In this document: piece by piece, positions 28,303-37,210 of the stretch | Position numbering within the stretch: position 1 is the first letter of the stretch | Layout: the number at the start of each line of letters is the position of its first letter | Assembly (NCBI RefSeq): GCF_030397575.1 | Contig: NZ_JAPNXS010000008.1 | Span: 1 to 64,000, forward strand | Direction of reading: 5' to 3' | DNA from: Psychromonas sp. 14N.309.X.WAT.B.A12 | GTDB taxonomy: Bacteria > Pseudomonadota > Gammaproteobacteria > Enterobacterales > Psychromonadaceae | DNA length: 64,000 bases | Position numbers and translations under genes: made by a program | The notes under the pieces: generated by a model | Told to the model about the DNA's origin: nothing | Database searches by the model: none | What the model saw: only the letters and a program-made list of their open reading frames with translations

Positions 28303-30513
28303 ATGCGGCTGTCTTTGCCCCCTGCTTTAATAACAATGATTAATATTGTATTTATGACACTGGCTTTTGCTCATAATGCTTTTGCACAGCTAGAGAAAGT
28401 GGATGTAGAATTTACTGATCAAGAGAAGCAATATATTAAAGATCATCCAATTATTAAAGTTCACACTGCAGCTTCATGGCACCCTTTTAATTATATCGAA
28501 AATGGCAAAGCATCGGGTTATAACAATGATTTGATTCGACTGGTTGCAGAAAGAGCAGGTTTAAACATTGAATTTGTTGTTGGTTATGAGTGGAGTGAAT
28601 ATTTAGAAAAACTCAAAAACAAAGAGATAGATGTTATCTCTAATATGAAAATTACCCCCGAAAGACAAAAATTTACTACCTTCACCCATTATCAAACCTT
28701 AAGTTCAGTAGATGGTTTACTTACCCGTTCTGGTGAAGTTTTTTTAAATGATTTAAGCGATATACAATCAATTGCTGTGATAAAAGACTTTTACTATGAA
28801 GAGCTTCTCCGTAAATATTATCCTGATATTCATTTAATGGTTACCAATACAACAGAAGAGGCTATTCAGTTGTTGGTAGAAGAGAAAGTGAATGGTGTCT
28901 TAGACTCTTATGACGCTATTAATTATTATGTAGAACGCTCTTTACTTCAAAATTTAGTCAACACTGCATTAATAGACCATAAAATTTTTCATTATTTGCC
29001 AAAGTTTATGGGGGTGCAGAAGGGTAATTTAATATTACGTGACATTCTCGATAAAGGTTTGTTGTCGCTGAATAAACAAGACATCGATAAATTGCATCAA
29101 AAGTGGAAATCACAAATCAGCTTTGGTAAATCTTCTTACGCAGTAAACTATCAAGACCGCCTGCCTATTTTATCTTCTAGACAACAAAACTATTTAGACA
29201 AGCATGGTGCATTAATTATGTGTGTCGACCCAGATTGGCTTCCAATAGAAGCGATTCGTCATGGTAAACATATCGGTATTTCCGCAGAGTTTGTACGCTT
29301 ATTTGCACAGCGTATTAGCAGCCCGATTGAACTATTAGAAACCTCAACCTGGGCTGAAACATTGCAGGCATTAAAAGATGGGACCTGTGACTTTACACCG
29401 ACGATTAAAAATACGCCCAGTCGTAAGGAGTTTTTATCTTTTACGCCAGATTATGTAACTTTCCCATTAGCATTAATAACAGAAGAAGATAACCATCCCT
29501 ATAAACTGCAGCAAGTACTCCATAAACCGTTGGGGATGTTAAAAGATGGTTCATATCGTGAGCTGTTAAGTGAAAGGTACTCGGATACTCAATTTCATGA
29601 ATTTCGCACTTTAAAAGAGGGGTTAGATGCAGTTAGTGATGGTGATATTTATGGCTTTATTGATGTCTTACCTGTAATGGTTAATCAGATTCAACATGGT
29701 TATCCTAATTTAAAAATAGTGGACCAATTTGAAAGTGATTACTCATTTGCACTCGCAGTTGAAAAAGGTAATTTACCTCTATTAAGTATTTTTAATAAAG
29801 TTATTGAATCGATTAGCCTACAAAAGAAACAAGAAATTTTAAACAAATGGTTACCTGCATTATATGAAAGAAAAACCAGTGTGCAGGGGTATTTAATTGC
29901 TGTTATCGGAATGTCTCTTATTATTTTCTTGTTATTACTACTATTGTTTTCTAATAAAATGAAGTATGTAAAGTTACAGAAAAAAAATACCCATCTAGAA
30001 AAATTAGCTATGCGTGATTATTTAACGAGCTTACCAAATCAGGCTTATTTTAATGAGTTTTTTAAAAAAGAGTGGGTGAGAAGTAGGCGTTCAGGCGAAA
30101 ATATCTCGTTATTGTTAATTGATGTTGATAATACAAAGTTGATTAATGAACAGCATGGTCGCAGTGCAGGGGACCAATGCTTAATTGAGCTAGCTCAACG
30201 GTTAAATAATGTTATTCAACGTCCAGCGGATCTGCTAGCGAGACTTGAACAGGATACCTTTGCTGTTCTATTGCCAGATACTTCCGAGGAAGGCGTTAAA
30301 GCACTTACGGCGGAAATCTTTTACATGGTCAACAGCTGGAGTTTCTCGTTTAAAGGGATGAATCAACCTGATTCGATTACAGTGAGTATTGGTGCTGCTT
30401 GCATGGTATCTAATGGCGACTACTTAGAAGATGAGTTGAGTCGCCGTGCTGAGCAAGCTTTATATCAAGCTCAAGATAAAGGAAAAGGGAAACTAGTCAT
30501 TTACAAAAAATAG
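28303..30513 (+). CDS. Tandem solute-binding sensor with degenerate GGDEF domain
   Basis: A 736-residue membrane sensor: signal peptide (to about residue 28); two periplasmic bacterial type-3 solute-binding domains (about 38-275 and 285-525), each starting like an amino-acid binding protein (IKVHTAASWHPFNYIENGKASGYN; LIMCVDPDWLPIEAI); one membrane helix near 527-550; and a cytoplasmic GGDEF domain (about 560-736). In the GGDEF domain the signature reads RLEQDTF where active enzymes have R-x-GGDEF, so diguanylate cyclase activity is unlikely. The rest of the fold (DVDNTKLINEQHG, SIGAA) is kept. It probably signals as a receptor or c-di-GMP/GTP-binding output. It is a single gene. Confidence 0.85.
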   Translation: MRLSLPPALITMINIVFMTLAFAHNAFAQLEKVDVEFTDQEKQYIKDHPIIKVHTAASWHPFNYIENGKASGYNNDLIRLVAERAGLNIEFVVGYEWSEYLEKLKNKEIDVISNMKITPERQKFTTFTHYQTLSSVDGLLTRSGEVFLNDLSDIQSIAVIKDFYYEELLRKYYPDIHLMVTNTTEEAIQLLVEEKVNGVLDSYDAINYYVERSLLQNLVNTALIDHKIFHYLPKFMGVQKGNLILRDILDKGLLSLNKQDIDKLHQKWKSQISFGKSSYAVNYQDRLPILSSRQQNYLDKHGALIMCVDPDWLPIEAIRHGKHIGISAEFVRLFAQRISSPIELLETSTWAETLQALKDGTCDFTPTIKNTPSRKEFLSFTPDYVTFPLALITEEDNHPYKLQQVLHKPLGMLKDGSYRELLSERYSDTQFHEFRTLKEGLDAVSDGDIYGFIDVLPVMVNQIQHGYPNLKIVDQFESDYSFALAVEKGNLPLLSIFNKVIESISLQKKQEILNKWLPALYERKTSVQGYLIAVIGMSLIIFLLLLLLFSNKMKYVKLQKKNTHLEKLAMRDYLTSLPNQAYFNEFFKKEWVRSRRSGENISLLLIDVDNTKLINEQHGRSAGDQCLIELAQRLNNVIQRPADLLARLEQDTFAVLLPDTSEEGVKALTAEIFYMVNSWSFSFKGMNQPDSITVSIGAACMVSNGDYLEDELSRRAEQALYQAQDKGKGKLVIYKK

Positions 30514-30619
30514 CGATCAATAGCAAGCATTCTACATAAGCTCTTTATGAGTAGTAAGGGTTGTTTTGATGCAATCACTTCTCTGTGAGTCTCTTCTATT
30601 TCTTGTTCTTTAAGGTGTT

Positions 30620-30647
30620 TTGCACCTGCTGAGATAATCGGTATAAT
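30620..30647 (+). promoter_or_regulatory. Sigma-70 promoter for rph-pyrE
   Basis: TTGCAC (30620-30625) and a perfect TATAAT (30642-30647) are 16 bases apart, ending 32 bases before the rph ATG. The -35 lies inside a small dyad AGGTG...CACCT. Confidence 0.6.
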
Positions 30648-30679
30648 CTGCGCTTATTTACTCATAAGGCCCGCTTTTT

Positions 30680-31399
30680 ATGCGTCCTAGCCACCGTTCT
30701 CCCGAACAATATCGCGACATTACCATCACTCGACATTATACCGATCATGCCGAAGGCTCTGTATTAATAGAAGTTGGTAAAACTAAAGTGTTATGTAATG
30801 CCAGTGTTGCTAACTCTGTACCTCGCTTTTTAAGAGGCAAAGGAAAAGGTTGGATAACAGCTGAATATGCGATGCTACCACGTGCCACCCATGCGCGTAA
30901 TCAACGCGAAGTGATAAAAGGCAAACAAGATGGCCGCACCTTAGAGATTCAACGTTTGATTGCTCGTTCTTTACGTGCAGCAGTCAATCTAAAAGCATTA
31001 GGTGAATATACCATTACTGTCGATTGCGATGTTATCCAAGCAGACGGAGGAACACGTACCGCAGCTATTACCGGAGCCTGTATTGCCTTGGCTGATGCAC
31101 TGAATTGGATGGTTGCTAAGGGCAAACTAAAGAAAAGTCCATTAAAACAGATGATCGCCGCTATTTCTGTCGGCATTTACCAAGATACTGCAATCTGTGA
31201 TTTAGACTACGCGGAAGACTCAAAAGCACAAACCGATATGAATATTGTGATGACAGAGCAAGGCGGTATGATTGAAATTCAAGGAACGGCTGAACAAGGC
31301 GAGTTTAGCCACCCACAATTACTAGCAATGTTGGCATTAGCCAATAGCAGTATTACCCAGTTAATTATCGAGCAGAAAAAAGCATTGGAGATGGAGTAA
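30680..31399 (+). CDS. rph: RNase PH
   Basis: A 239-residue phosphate-dependent 3'-5' exoribonuclease that trims tRNA 3' ends. Signature stretches are [31 protein letters not shown] and [19 protein letters not shown]. The sequence is full length and the C-terminal end is intact, unlike the frameshifted rph of E. coli K-12. The pyrE start is four bases after the rph stop codon begins a new frame, so the two form a tight operon. Confidence 0.96.
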   Translation: MRPSHRSPEQYRDITITRHYTDHAEGSVLIEVGKTKVLCNASVANSVPRFLRGKGKGWITAEYAMLPRATHARNQREVIKGKQDGRTLEIQRLIARSLRAAVNLKALGEYTITVDCDVIQADGGTRTAAITGACIALADALNWMVAKGKLKKSPLKQMIAAISVGIYQDTAICDLDYAEDSKAQTDMNIVMTEQGGMIEIQGTAEQGEFSHPQLLAMLALANSSITQLIIEQKKALEME

Positions 31400-31402
31400 A
31401 AA

Positions 31403-32044
31403 ATGAAAGCTTATCAAAAAGAGTTTATTGAGTTTGCAATTGAAAAACAGGTGTTGAAGTTTGGTGAATTCACCCTAAAATCTGGGCGTATTAGTCCTTA
31501 TTTCTTTAATGCTGGCCTGTTTAATACTGGCAGAGACTTAGCTCGATTAGGTCGTTTTTATGCTGCTGCATTACAGGACTCAGGTATCGACTATGATTTA
31601 CTATTTGGCCCTGCTTATAAAGGTATTCCAATTGCTACAACTACAGCGGTAGCATTGTCTAATGATTATGATCTAGATGTTCCTTACTGCTTCAACCGCA
31701 AAGAAGCAAAAACGCACGGTGAGGGTGGCAGCTTGGTTGGATCTGATTTAGAAGGCAAAATTATGCTGGTGGATGATGTGATCACTGCAGGCACTGCGAT
31801 TCGAGAATCAATGGACATTATTAATGCGCATCAAGCACAGCTAGCTGGTGTCTTAATCGCTTTAGATCGCCAAGAGAAAGGTAAAGCTGAGTTATCAGCG
31901 ATTCAAGAAGTGGAACGTGACTACGATGCAAAAGTGATTTCAATTGTTAAATTAGCGGATGTGGTAACTTACCTTGAAACATTACCAGAGATGCAACAAC
32001 ACCTTGAGTCTGTTAAGGCTTACCGTGCACAATACGGTATCTAA
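31403..32044 (+). CDS. pyrE: Orotate phosphoribosyltransferase
   Basis: A 213-residue enzyme converting orotate and PRPP to orotidine monophosphate in pyrimidine synthesis. Recognisable are [28 protein letters not shown] and the PRPP-binding loop [17 protein letters not shown]. Only three bases separate it from rph, and the usual UTP-sensitive attenuator seen between rph and pyrE in E. coli has no room here. Confidence 0.97.
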   Translation: MKAYQKEFIEFAIEKQVLKFGEFTLKSGRISPYFFNAGLFNTGRDLARLGRFYAAALQDSGIDYDLLFGPAYKGIPIATTTAVALSNDYDLDVPYCFNRKEAKTHGEGGSLVGSDLEGKIMLVDDVITAGTAIRESMDIINAHQAQLAGVLIALDRQEKGKAELSAIQEVERDYDAKVISIVKLADVVTYLETLPEMQQHLESVKAYRAQYGI

Positions 32045-32115
32045 TCTTAAACGAATCATGTGTTTAATCTAAGTGTGATTAGTTACTGGTTTGATTTAAC
32101 GAATGCCTAGATATA

Positions 32116-32147
32116 AAAAAGGCGAAGCAGAGATGCTTCGCCTTTTT
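32116..32147. terminator. Bidirectional terminator between pyrE and the RND operon
   Basis: Perfect 14-base stem (32116-32129 with 32134-32147), core GGCGAAGCA, four-base GAGA loop, with A and T flanks. It lies between convergent units. Confidence 0.94.
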
Positions 32148-32181
32148 ACGTTTTATTCAAATAGCTTTATCAGCTTCTCAT

Positions 32182-35100
32182 TTATGATTCAGCTTTGCTA
32201 TTTACCATTGGCACTTTATCTTCATCAAATTCAGGGCTTGCTTTATGTTTGCTTGCAATGAATGAATAGATAACTGGCAGAATGAACAGGGTAAATAAAG
32301 TACCGATTGATAGACCTGCTACGATTACAATACCAATACCAAAACGACTGACCGCACCTGCACCTGATGCAAATAACAGTGGAATCAAACCAGCTACCAT
32401 GGCTGCTGTGGTCATTAAAATTGGACGTAAACGAACCGTCGCAGCTTTTGTCACAGCAGCGATACGATCTAATCCGTGATGTAGCTGTTCTTCTTTTGCT
32501 ACTTCTGCAATTAAAATACCATGCTTAGTGATCAGGCCGACTAAGGTAATCAATCCGACTTGTGTGTAGATGTTCATGGTTGCAGCACCCCAGGCAAGTA
32601 CCATCAACGCACCACTAATTGCCAGTGGAACCGTCATGATAATGACTAGTGGATCACGCATACTTTCAAATTGACTAGCGAGCACTAGGAAGATGATAAA
32701 TAGCGCCAAGATAAAGGTGATATACAATGCCCCACCTTCCGTTACAAACTGGCGAGCTTCACCTAAGTAATCATGAGTATAACCTTGTGGTAATTTCGTC
32801 TCCGATAATCCTTCGAAGAAAGTAATCGCCGTGCCCATAGTCACTCCTGGGGATAATACAGCCCCCACAGTTGCACTATTAAGCTGATTAAAGTGAGGTA
32901 ATGAACGTGGCTCTGCAATCACATCAATTGTAATTAACTCGCTTAACGGTACCATATCGCCATTTTTAGCTGGGACATAAAAATCGCCTAATTTTTCTGG
33001 CGCTAATCGATATTTCCGCTCTACTTGTGCAATTACTTCATAACTACGCCCGATTAAGTTAATACGATTTAAATAGCCGTCACTTAATAATGTCCCTAGT
33101 GTTATCCCGATATCTTGCATAGTTACCCCGTAGGCACCTGCTTTGTCGCGGTCTATTTTGATATTCATTGTTGCTGAATCAAAGGCTAAATCTAGCTCTG
33201 AATAAACAAAGTTAGGGTTCGCTTGGGTTTCAGCTAAGACATCTGTAGCAATGCTCACTAAGCTTTGGAACGGATTAGATGTAGTGATTACAAACTGCAC
33301 CGGTAAACCACCAGAAGATCCTGGTAATTCAGGTCGTTGGAAGGTTACTGTTGCAACAGAAGGGATCTTTCCAAAGGCGGGGGTTAAGGTTGCAGATAAT
33401 TCAGCAGGGCCTTTTTCACGCTGACTCCAAGGCTTCATGATTGCAATACCAAATGCCTGGTTAGCATTCGGGATACCAGACATGGCCAAGCTACTTTCTA
33501 CTTCTGGTTGTCTAGAAATCTCATCAGTCACTAAACGCATACTATTTTCAATGAAATCGAGATTTGCATTAGAAGGGGCTTTAGAGAGCATCATTAATAC
33601 CCCTTTATCCTCCTTCGGTGCTAATTCCGATGGAATGAATTTAAATAAGTAAGGTAGTGAAATAAATACTAATATTGCAAAGATGATAATAGCAGGACGG
33701 CGAGTCATAATCACATCAAGTGTATTACCATATTTATTGGTTAATCCTGTTAATACTTTATCAACACTACGTTCAAAGCGATTTGGTTGATGATTAATGG
33801 TTAACATCTTGCTACACATCATTGGGGATAATGTTAAGGCAACAATGCCCGATACAAATACCGCGCCGGCGAGTGTTAAAGCAAACTCGGTAAATAATGA
33901 ACCGGTAATACCACCCATTAACGCGATAGGAGCGTATACGGCTGCAAGTGTGATGGTCATTGATATTACTGGGACTGCAATTTCACGTGTGCCTATAATC
34001 GCTGCACGGAAAGGGTCTTCACCGGCTTTAATATGTCGATCGATATTTTCTACAACAACAATCGCATCATCTACTACCAACCCGATTGCCAATACCATCG
34101 CCAGTAGTGTCATCAAGTTGATGGTAAAACCAAACACCTGCATTACTACAGCCACACCAATCAGTGATAGTGGAATAGTAATTATTGGAATTAAAACCGC
34201 ACGCCATGAACCTAAGAATAGGATCATCACAATGAGTACAATTAAACCTGCCTCAGCGATGGTTTTAACCACTTCCTCAATGGACTCTTCGATAGCAATA
34301 GTCGAGTCGTATAGCACTTCCATATTGATTGAACTTGGATTACTTTTTTCCAAGCTTGGTAGCATATCTCTTACATCTGCAGTGATATCTAAAGGATTAG
34401 CCGTAGGTGTTGAGTCAATCGCAACCACAACTGCATCATTACCATTTGCCATTGCACGGTAAGCATCATGGCTTTTTTCTAATGAAACACGAGCAATATC
34501 TTGTAAATGTATTGTTCTGCCATCATCACGAGTTGCAATAATTAGCTTCTCAAGCTCTTCAGCACTCGTTACCTGTGTTTTTGCATTACCATTAAACAAG
34601 GTGTAATAGCCCATTGCTTGGCCAGTAGCAGATTGAATATTATTTGCCTGTAGAATGCTAATGACTTCCGAGGTACTTAATCCAAATGCAGCCATGCGCT
34701 CGGGATCTAACCAAATACGCATTGCAAACTCAGTACCACCATAAAGGTTAACTTTTGCTACCCCATTAATACTGAATAGCTGTGGCTTAATTACACGCTG
34801 AAGATAATCGGTAATTTGACTAGAATTTAATTGATCACTAGAAAAAGCAATATAGATAACAGAAGTAGTAGAGCCTGTACTTACATCGATCGTTGGATCT
34901 TCGGCTTCACTAGGTAGTTGTGAGCTAACTCCATTAACCTTGGCGAGAATATCAGCTACCGCACCGCTTGGGTCAGTATTCAAGTTCATATTAACGGTAA
35001 TAACCGAACTACCTAAGGTACTTTGCGAGCTGATATAATCAATGTTATCAGCTTGTGCAATCGCTTGTTCAATAGGCTGTGTAATAAAGCCTTGAATCAA

Positions 35101-35271
35101 GTCAGCATTGGCACCGTAATAACTGGTGGTAACCGTTACTACGGTATTGGTCATATTGGGGTACTCTCGTACCTGCATTTTGCTCAGCGCTTGTACGCCT
35201 AGCAGTACAATGAGCAAGCTCAGAGATATTGCTAAAACAGGGCGTTTTATAAAAATATCGGTAAACTTCAT
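32182..35271 (-). CDS. RND multidrug efflux permease (HAE-1/AcrB family)
   Basis: A 1029-residue inner-membrane proton-driven transporter with the family start MKFTDIFIKRPVLAISLSLLIVLLG, twelve membrane segments and two large periplasmic loops. The proton-relay pair is present in AIGLVVDDAIVVVENI (segment 4), and the second half shows GLITKHGILIAEVAKEEQ. It works with the adaptor encoded just upstream (8 bases apart). No TolC-type outer-membrane channel gene is in the window, so the pump must borrow one. Substrate cannot be told from sequence. Confidence 0.94.
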   Translation of the reverse strand: MKFTDIFIKRPVLAISLSLLIVLLGVQALSKMQVREYPNMTNTVVTVTTSYYGANADLIQGFITQPIEQAIAQADNIDYISSQSTLGSSVITVNMNLNTDPSGAVADILAKVNGVSSQLPSEAEDPTIDVSTGSTTSVIYIAFSSDQLNSSQITDYLQRVIKPQLFSINGVAKVNLYGGTEFAMRIWLDPERMAAFGLSTSEVISILQANNIQSATGQAMGYYTLFNGNAKTQVTSAEELEKLIIATRDDGRTIHLQDIARVSLEKSHDAYRAMANGNDAVVVAIDSTPTANPLDITADVRDMLPSLEKSNPSSINMEVLYDSTIAIEESIEEVVKTIAEAGLIVLIVMILFLGSWRAVLIPIITIPLSLIGVAVVMQVFGFTINLMTLLAMVLAIGLVVDDAIVVVENIDRHIKAGEDPFRAAIIGTREIAVPVISMTITLAAVYAPIALMGGITGSLFTEFALTLAGAVFVSGIVALTLSPMMCSKMLTINHQPNRFERSVDKVLTGLTNKYGNTLDVIMTRRPAIIIFAILVFISLPYLFKFIPSELAPKEDKGVLMMLSKAPSNANLDFIENSMRLVTDEISRQPEVESSLAMSGIPNANQAFGIAIMKPWSQREKGPAELSATLTPAFGKIPSVATVTFQRPELPGSSGGLPVQFVITTSNPFQSLVSIATDVLAETQANPNFVYSELDLAFDSATMNIKIDRDKAGAYGVTMQDIGITLGTLLSDGYLNRINLIGRSYEVIAQVERKYRLAPEKLGDFYVPAKNGDMVPLSELITIDVIAEPRSLPHFNQLNSATVGAVLSPGVTMGTAITFFEGLSETKLPQGYTHDYLGEARQFVTEGGALYITFILALFIIFLVLASQFESMRDPLVIIMTVPLAISGALMVLAWGAATMNIYTQVGLITLVGLITKHGILIAEVAKEEQLHHGLDRIAAVTKAATVRLRPILMTTAAMVAGLIPLLFASGAGAVSRFGIGIVIVAGLSIGTLFTLFILPVIYSFIASKHKASPEFDEDKVPMVNSKAES

Positions 35272-35279
35272 TCAATCAC

Positions 35280-36401
35280 CTATAGAGCTGGAAGAACAGA
35301 GGGAGTATCAAGCGCATCAGATTCAACAACATTAACATGTGAGCCATTGCTCAAACGTATTTGCCCGCTAGTGACGATTCGGTCACCTGCTTTAATGCCT
35401 GACAATACGTGTATTTTGTCCTCTTTAGTTTTACCTAAAGTGACAATCTGCTGTTTTACTTCTAAGTAACTACTACCATCATCCGCTTCTTTTTCTGTGA
35501 TTACATAAACTGTTTCACCATATAAAGTGTAGTTAACAGCAGTAACGGGTATCACTATTTGAGCTTCAAGGGTTGGTAAAATCACATTGGCTTTAGCGAA
35601 CATACCTGAACGTAATATTTGTTGGTCATTAGGGATAGAGGCTTGTACTTGGACGAGGCCACTTTGTGAATTTACGGCAGGCTCAATAGCAGAAATTTTA
35701 CCGGTAAAGGCTGTATCTGGCTGAGCATCAATGAAGATATTCATCGCCTGACCAATGTGTAACTTATTCAAATCGTTTTGCGCAACGGTAAAGCGCATTT
35801 GCATGCGGCTAATGTCTTCTAGTTGTACAATATCAGAGCCACTTGCTAAGTATTGACCTAAGAATACATTACGTAGCCCGGCGATACCTGAAAATGGGGC
35901 GCGAATAGTACGTAAGCTAATAGTGGCTTCATAACCCTCTATCTCACCCTGTAACGCAAGGAACTCTGCTTCTGCATCATCCACATCACCTTGTGAAATA
36001 GAGCCTTTTTTAAGTAGCGAGTTTAGGCGTTTGTAATTACGTTCGATCGCAGGTAAACGGGCTTTGGCTGTTTTTAGGTTTGCTTTTTCTACTTCACTGT
36101 CTAAGTATAAAATAGGCTCATCTTTCTTCATCTGTTGTCCAGAAGTAAAGTTGATTTTTGCTACTTTACCTGCCACTTCATTAGCAATGGTTACACCTTG
36201 AATCGGCTCAATAAAACCAATTGCACGTAAATGTGGTGTCCAATCTTCCAATTGTGCTGTTGTAGCAGTAACTGAAAAAACAGGAATAGGGCGAGAAGCA
36301 AGGTACTCTTTAATCTTTTGCGCTTTAAACATGTTAAACCCAATGACACTGCCAAACACGACAATTGCCAAGATAATTGCCGAAGCGATCCATTTTTTCA
36401 T
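35280..36401 (-). CDS. RND periplasmic adaptor (membrane fusion protein)
   Basis: A 373-residue adaptor: an N-terminal anchor helix (MKKWIASAIILAIVVFGSVIGF), lipoyl half-motifs around EVAGKVAKINFTSGQQMKKDEPILYLDSE, a helical hairpin (residues about 100-160), the second lipoyl half RTIRAPFSGIAGLRNVFLGQYL, then beta-barrel and membrane-proximal domains. I start it at 36401, where AGGA lies eight bases upstream and four bases after the tetR stop. The longer frame to 36485 overlaps tetR and lacks a site. The order is regulator, adaptor, permease. Confidence 0.93.
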   Translation of the reverse strand: MKKWIASAIILAIVVFGSVIGFNMFKAQKIKEYLASRPIPVFSVTATTAQLEDWTPHLRAIGFIEPIQGVTIANEVAGKVAKINFTSGQQMKKDEPILYLDSEVEKANLKTAKARLPAIERNYKRLNSLLKKGSISQGDVDDAEAEFLALQGEIEGYEATISLRTIRAPFSGIAGLRNVFLGQYLASGSDIVQLEDISRMQMRFTVAQNDLNKLHIGQAMNIFIDAQPDTAFTGKISAIEPAVNSQSGLVQVQASIPNDQQILRSGMFAKANVILPTLEAQIVIPVTAVNYTLYGETVYVITEKEADDGSSYLEVKQQIVTLGKTKEDKIHVLSGIKAGDRIVTSGQIRLSNGSHVNVVESDALDTPSVLPAL

Positions 36402-36405
36402 TATG

Positions 36406-36987
36406 TTAGTCCTGTTGATTAAGGTGTTGATTTTGGATGATATTCCAAGATACATTTTTAACTTGATCTTGCTGTTCTTGATCAAGTGTGACTCTGCCTC
36501 TTATAACTTGTTTTGCTAAAGCAACTGCTGTTTCAATACTGGCCGCTATTAATGCGAATAACTGCCAATTGATAAAACGTCCTGAGTCGATCCCTTCTTG
36601 ATAGAAATCAATGAGTAATTTAAAGGTTTCATTCTCAAACAGTGTTAACTCTGTCTGGTCAATATTAGGTACATAGTGCAGCATCTCTAATAAGGTTAAG
36701 CGTTTTGGATTTTCAATGACAAAGTTAAATATATTTTGCCAAACGAGATCATATTTTTGTTTATCAGATAGGTTTGCATCCCAGCCTTCGAAAACCTCTT
36801 GTGCAGACTCAGTACAAATGAATTTTTGTAATTCGTTGAGTAAGACTTCCTTATTCTCAAAGTAGCGATAAATCGTGCCAATAGACACTTCTGCTTGCTC
36901 AGCTAAATTCTGCATTGAGAAAGCGTAAAAACCACGTTCGGTTAGTACTGTTTCTGTCGCTCTTAAAATTTTAATTTTTTTTTGCAT
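36406..36987 (-). CDS. TetR/AcrR-family repressor of the RND operon
   Basis: A 193-residue regulator. The N-terminal helix-turn-helix is ERGFYAFSMQNLAEQAEVSIGTIYRYFENKEVLLNEL (residues about 15-51), followed by a helical ligand-binding domain. It is the first gene of the operon, and a TetR-type palindrome lies right upstream, so it likely represses itself and the pump until a toxic ligand binds. The ATG at 36987 is preferred over an upstream TTG at 36999. Confidence 0.9.
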   Translation of the reverse strand: MQKKIKILRATETVLTERGFYAFSMQNLAEQAEVSIGTIYRYFENKEVLLNELQKFICTESAQEVFEGWDANLSDKQKYDLVWQNIFNFVIENPKRLTLLEMLHYVPNIDQTELTLFENETFKLLIDFYQEGIDSGRFINWQLFALIAASIETAVALAKQVIRGRVTLDQEQQDQVKNVSWNIIQNQHLNQQD

Positions 36988-37000
36988 TATCTTATTCAAA

Positions 37001-37020
37001 AAATGAATGAATGTTCATTA
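37001..37020. promoter_or_regulatory. Probable TetR-family operator
   Basis: The dyad AATGAATGTTCATT (37006-37019), flanked by an extra ATGA repeat, begins about 14 bases upstream of the tetR-like ATG. Short TGAA-TTCA dyads are typical operators of AcrR/TetR regulators. Confidence 0.65.
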
Positions 37021-37150
37021 TCGTTTAATGACATCGTTTTGCAATATTAAAGTGGAAAAATATTTTGTGACCATTATGGACTATTTTAAATTATTTTTAT
37101 AAAAAATTTGTATATTTATTAGTGTTAATGAGTATAGTTTTTTTGCTGTA

Positions 37151-37179
37151 CTGACTTTTTATATAAAGATCCGTAAAAT
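37151..37179 (+). promoter_or_regulatory. Candidate sigma-70 promoter for rep
   Basis: CTGACT and TAAAAT separated by 17 bases, ending 31 bases before the rep ATG. The match is moderate. Confidence 0.4.
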
Positions 37180-37210
37180 CTAATGGCTCTTTTTTAACTT
37201 AGGACAGCTC

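Noticed and set aside
33797-34462. A 221-codon open frame opposite the RND permease
   Set aside because: It is antisense to a clear transporter gene, has low-complexity Thr/Ile/Ala composition typical of a shadow frame, and lacks a ribosome binding site.
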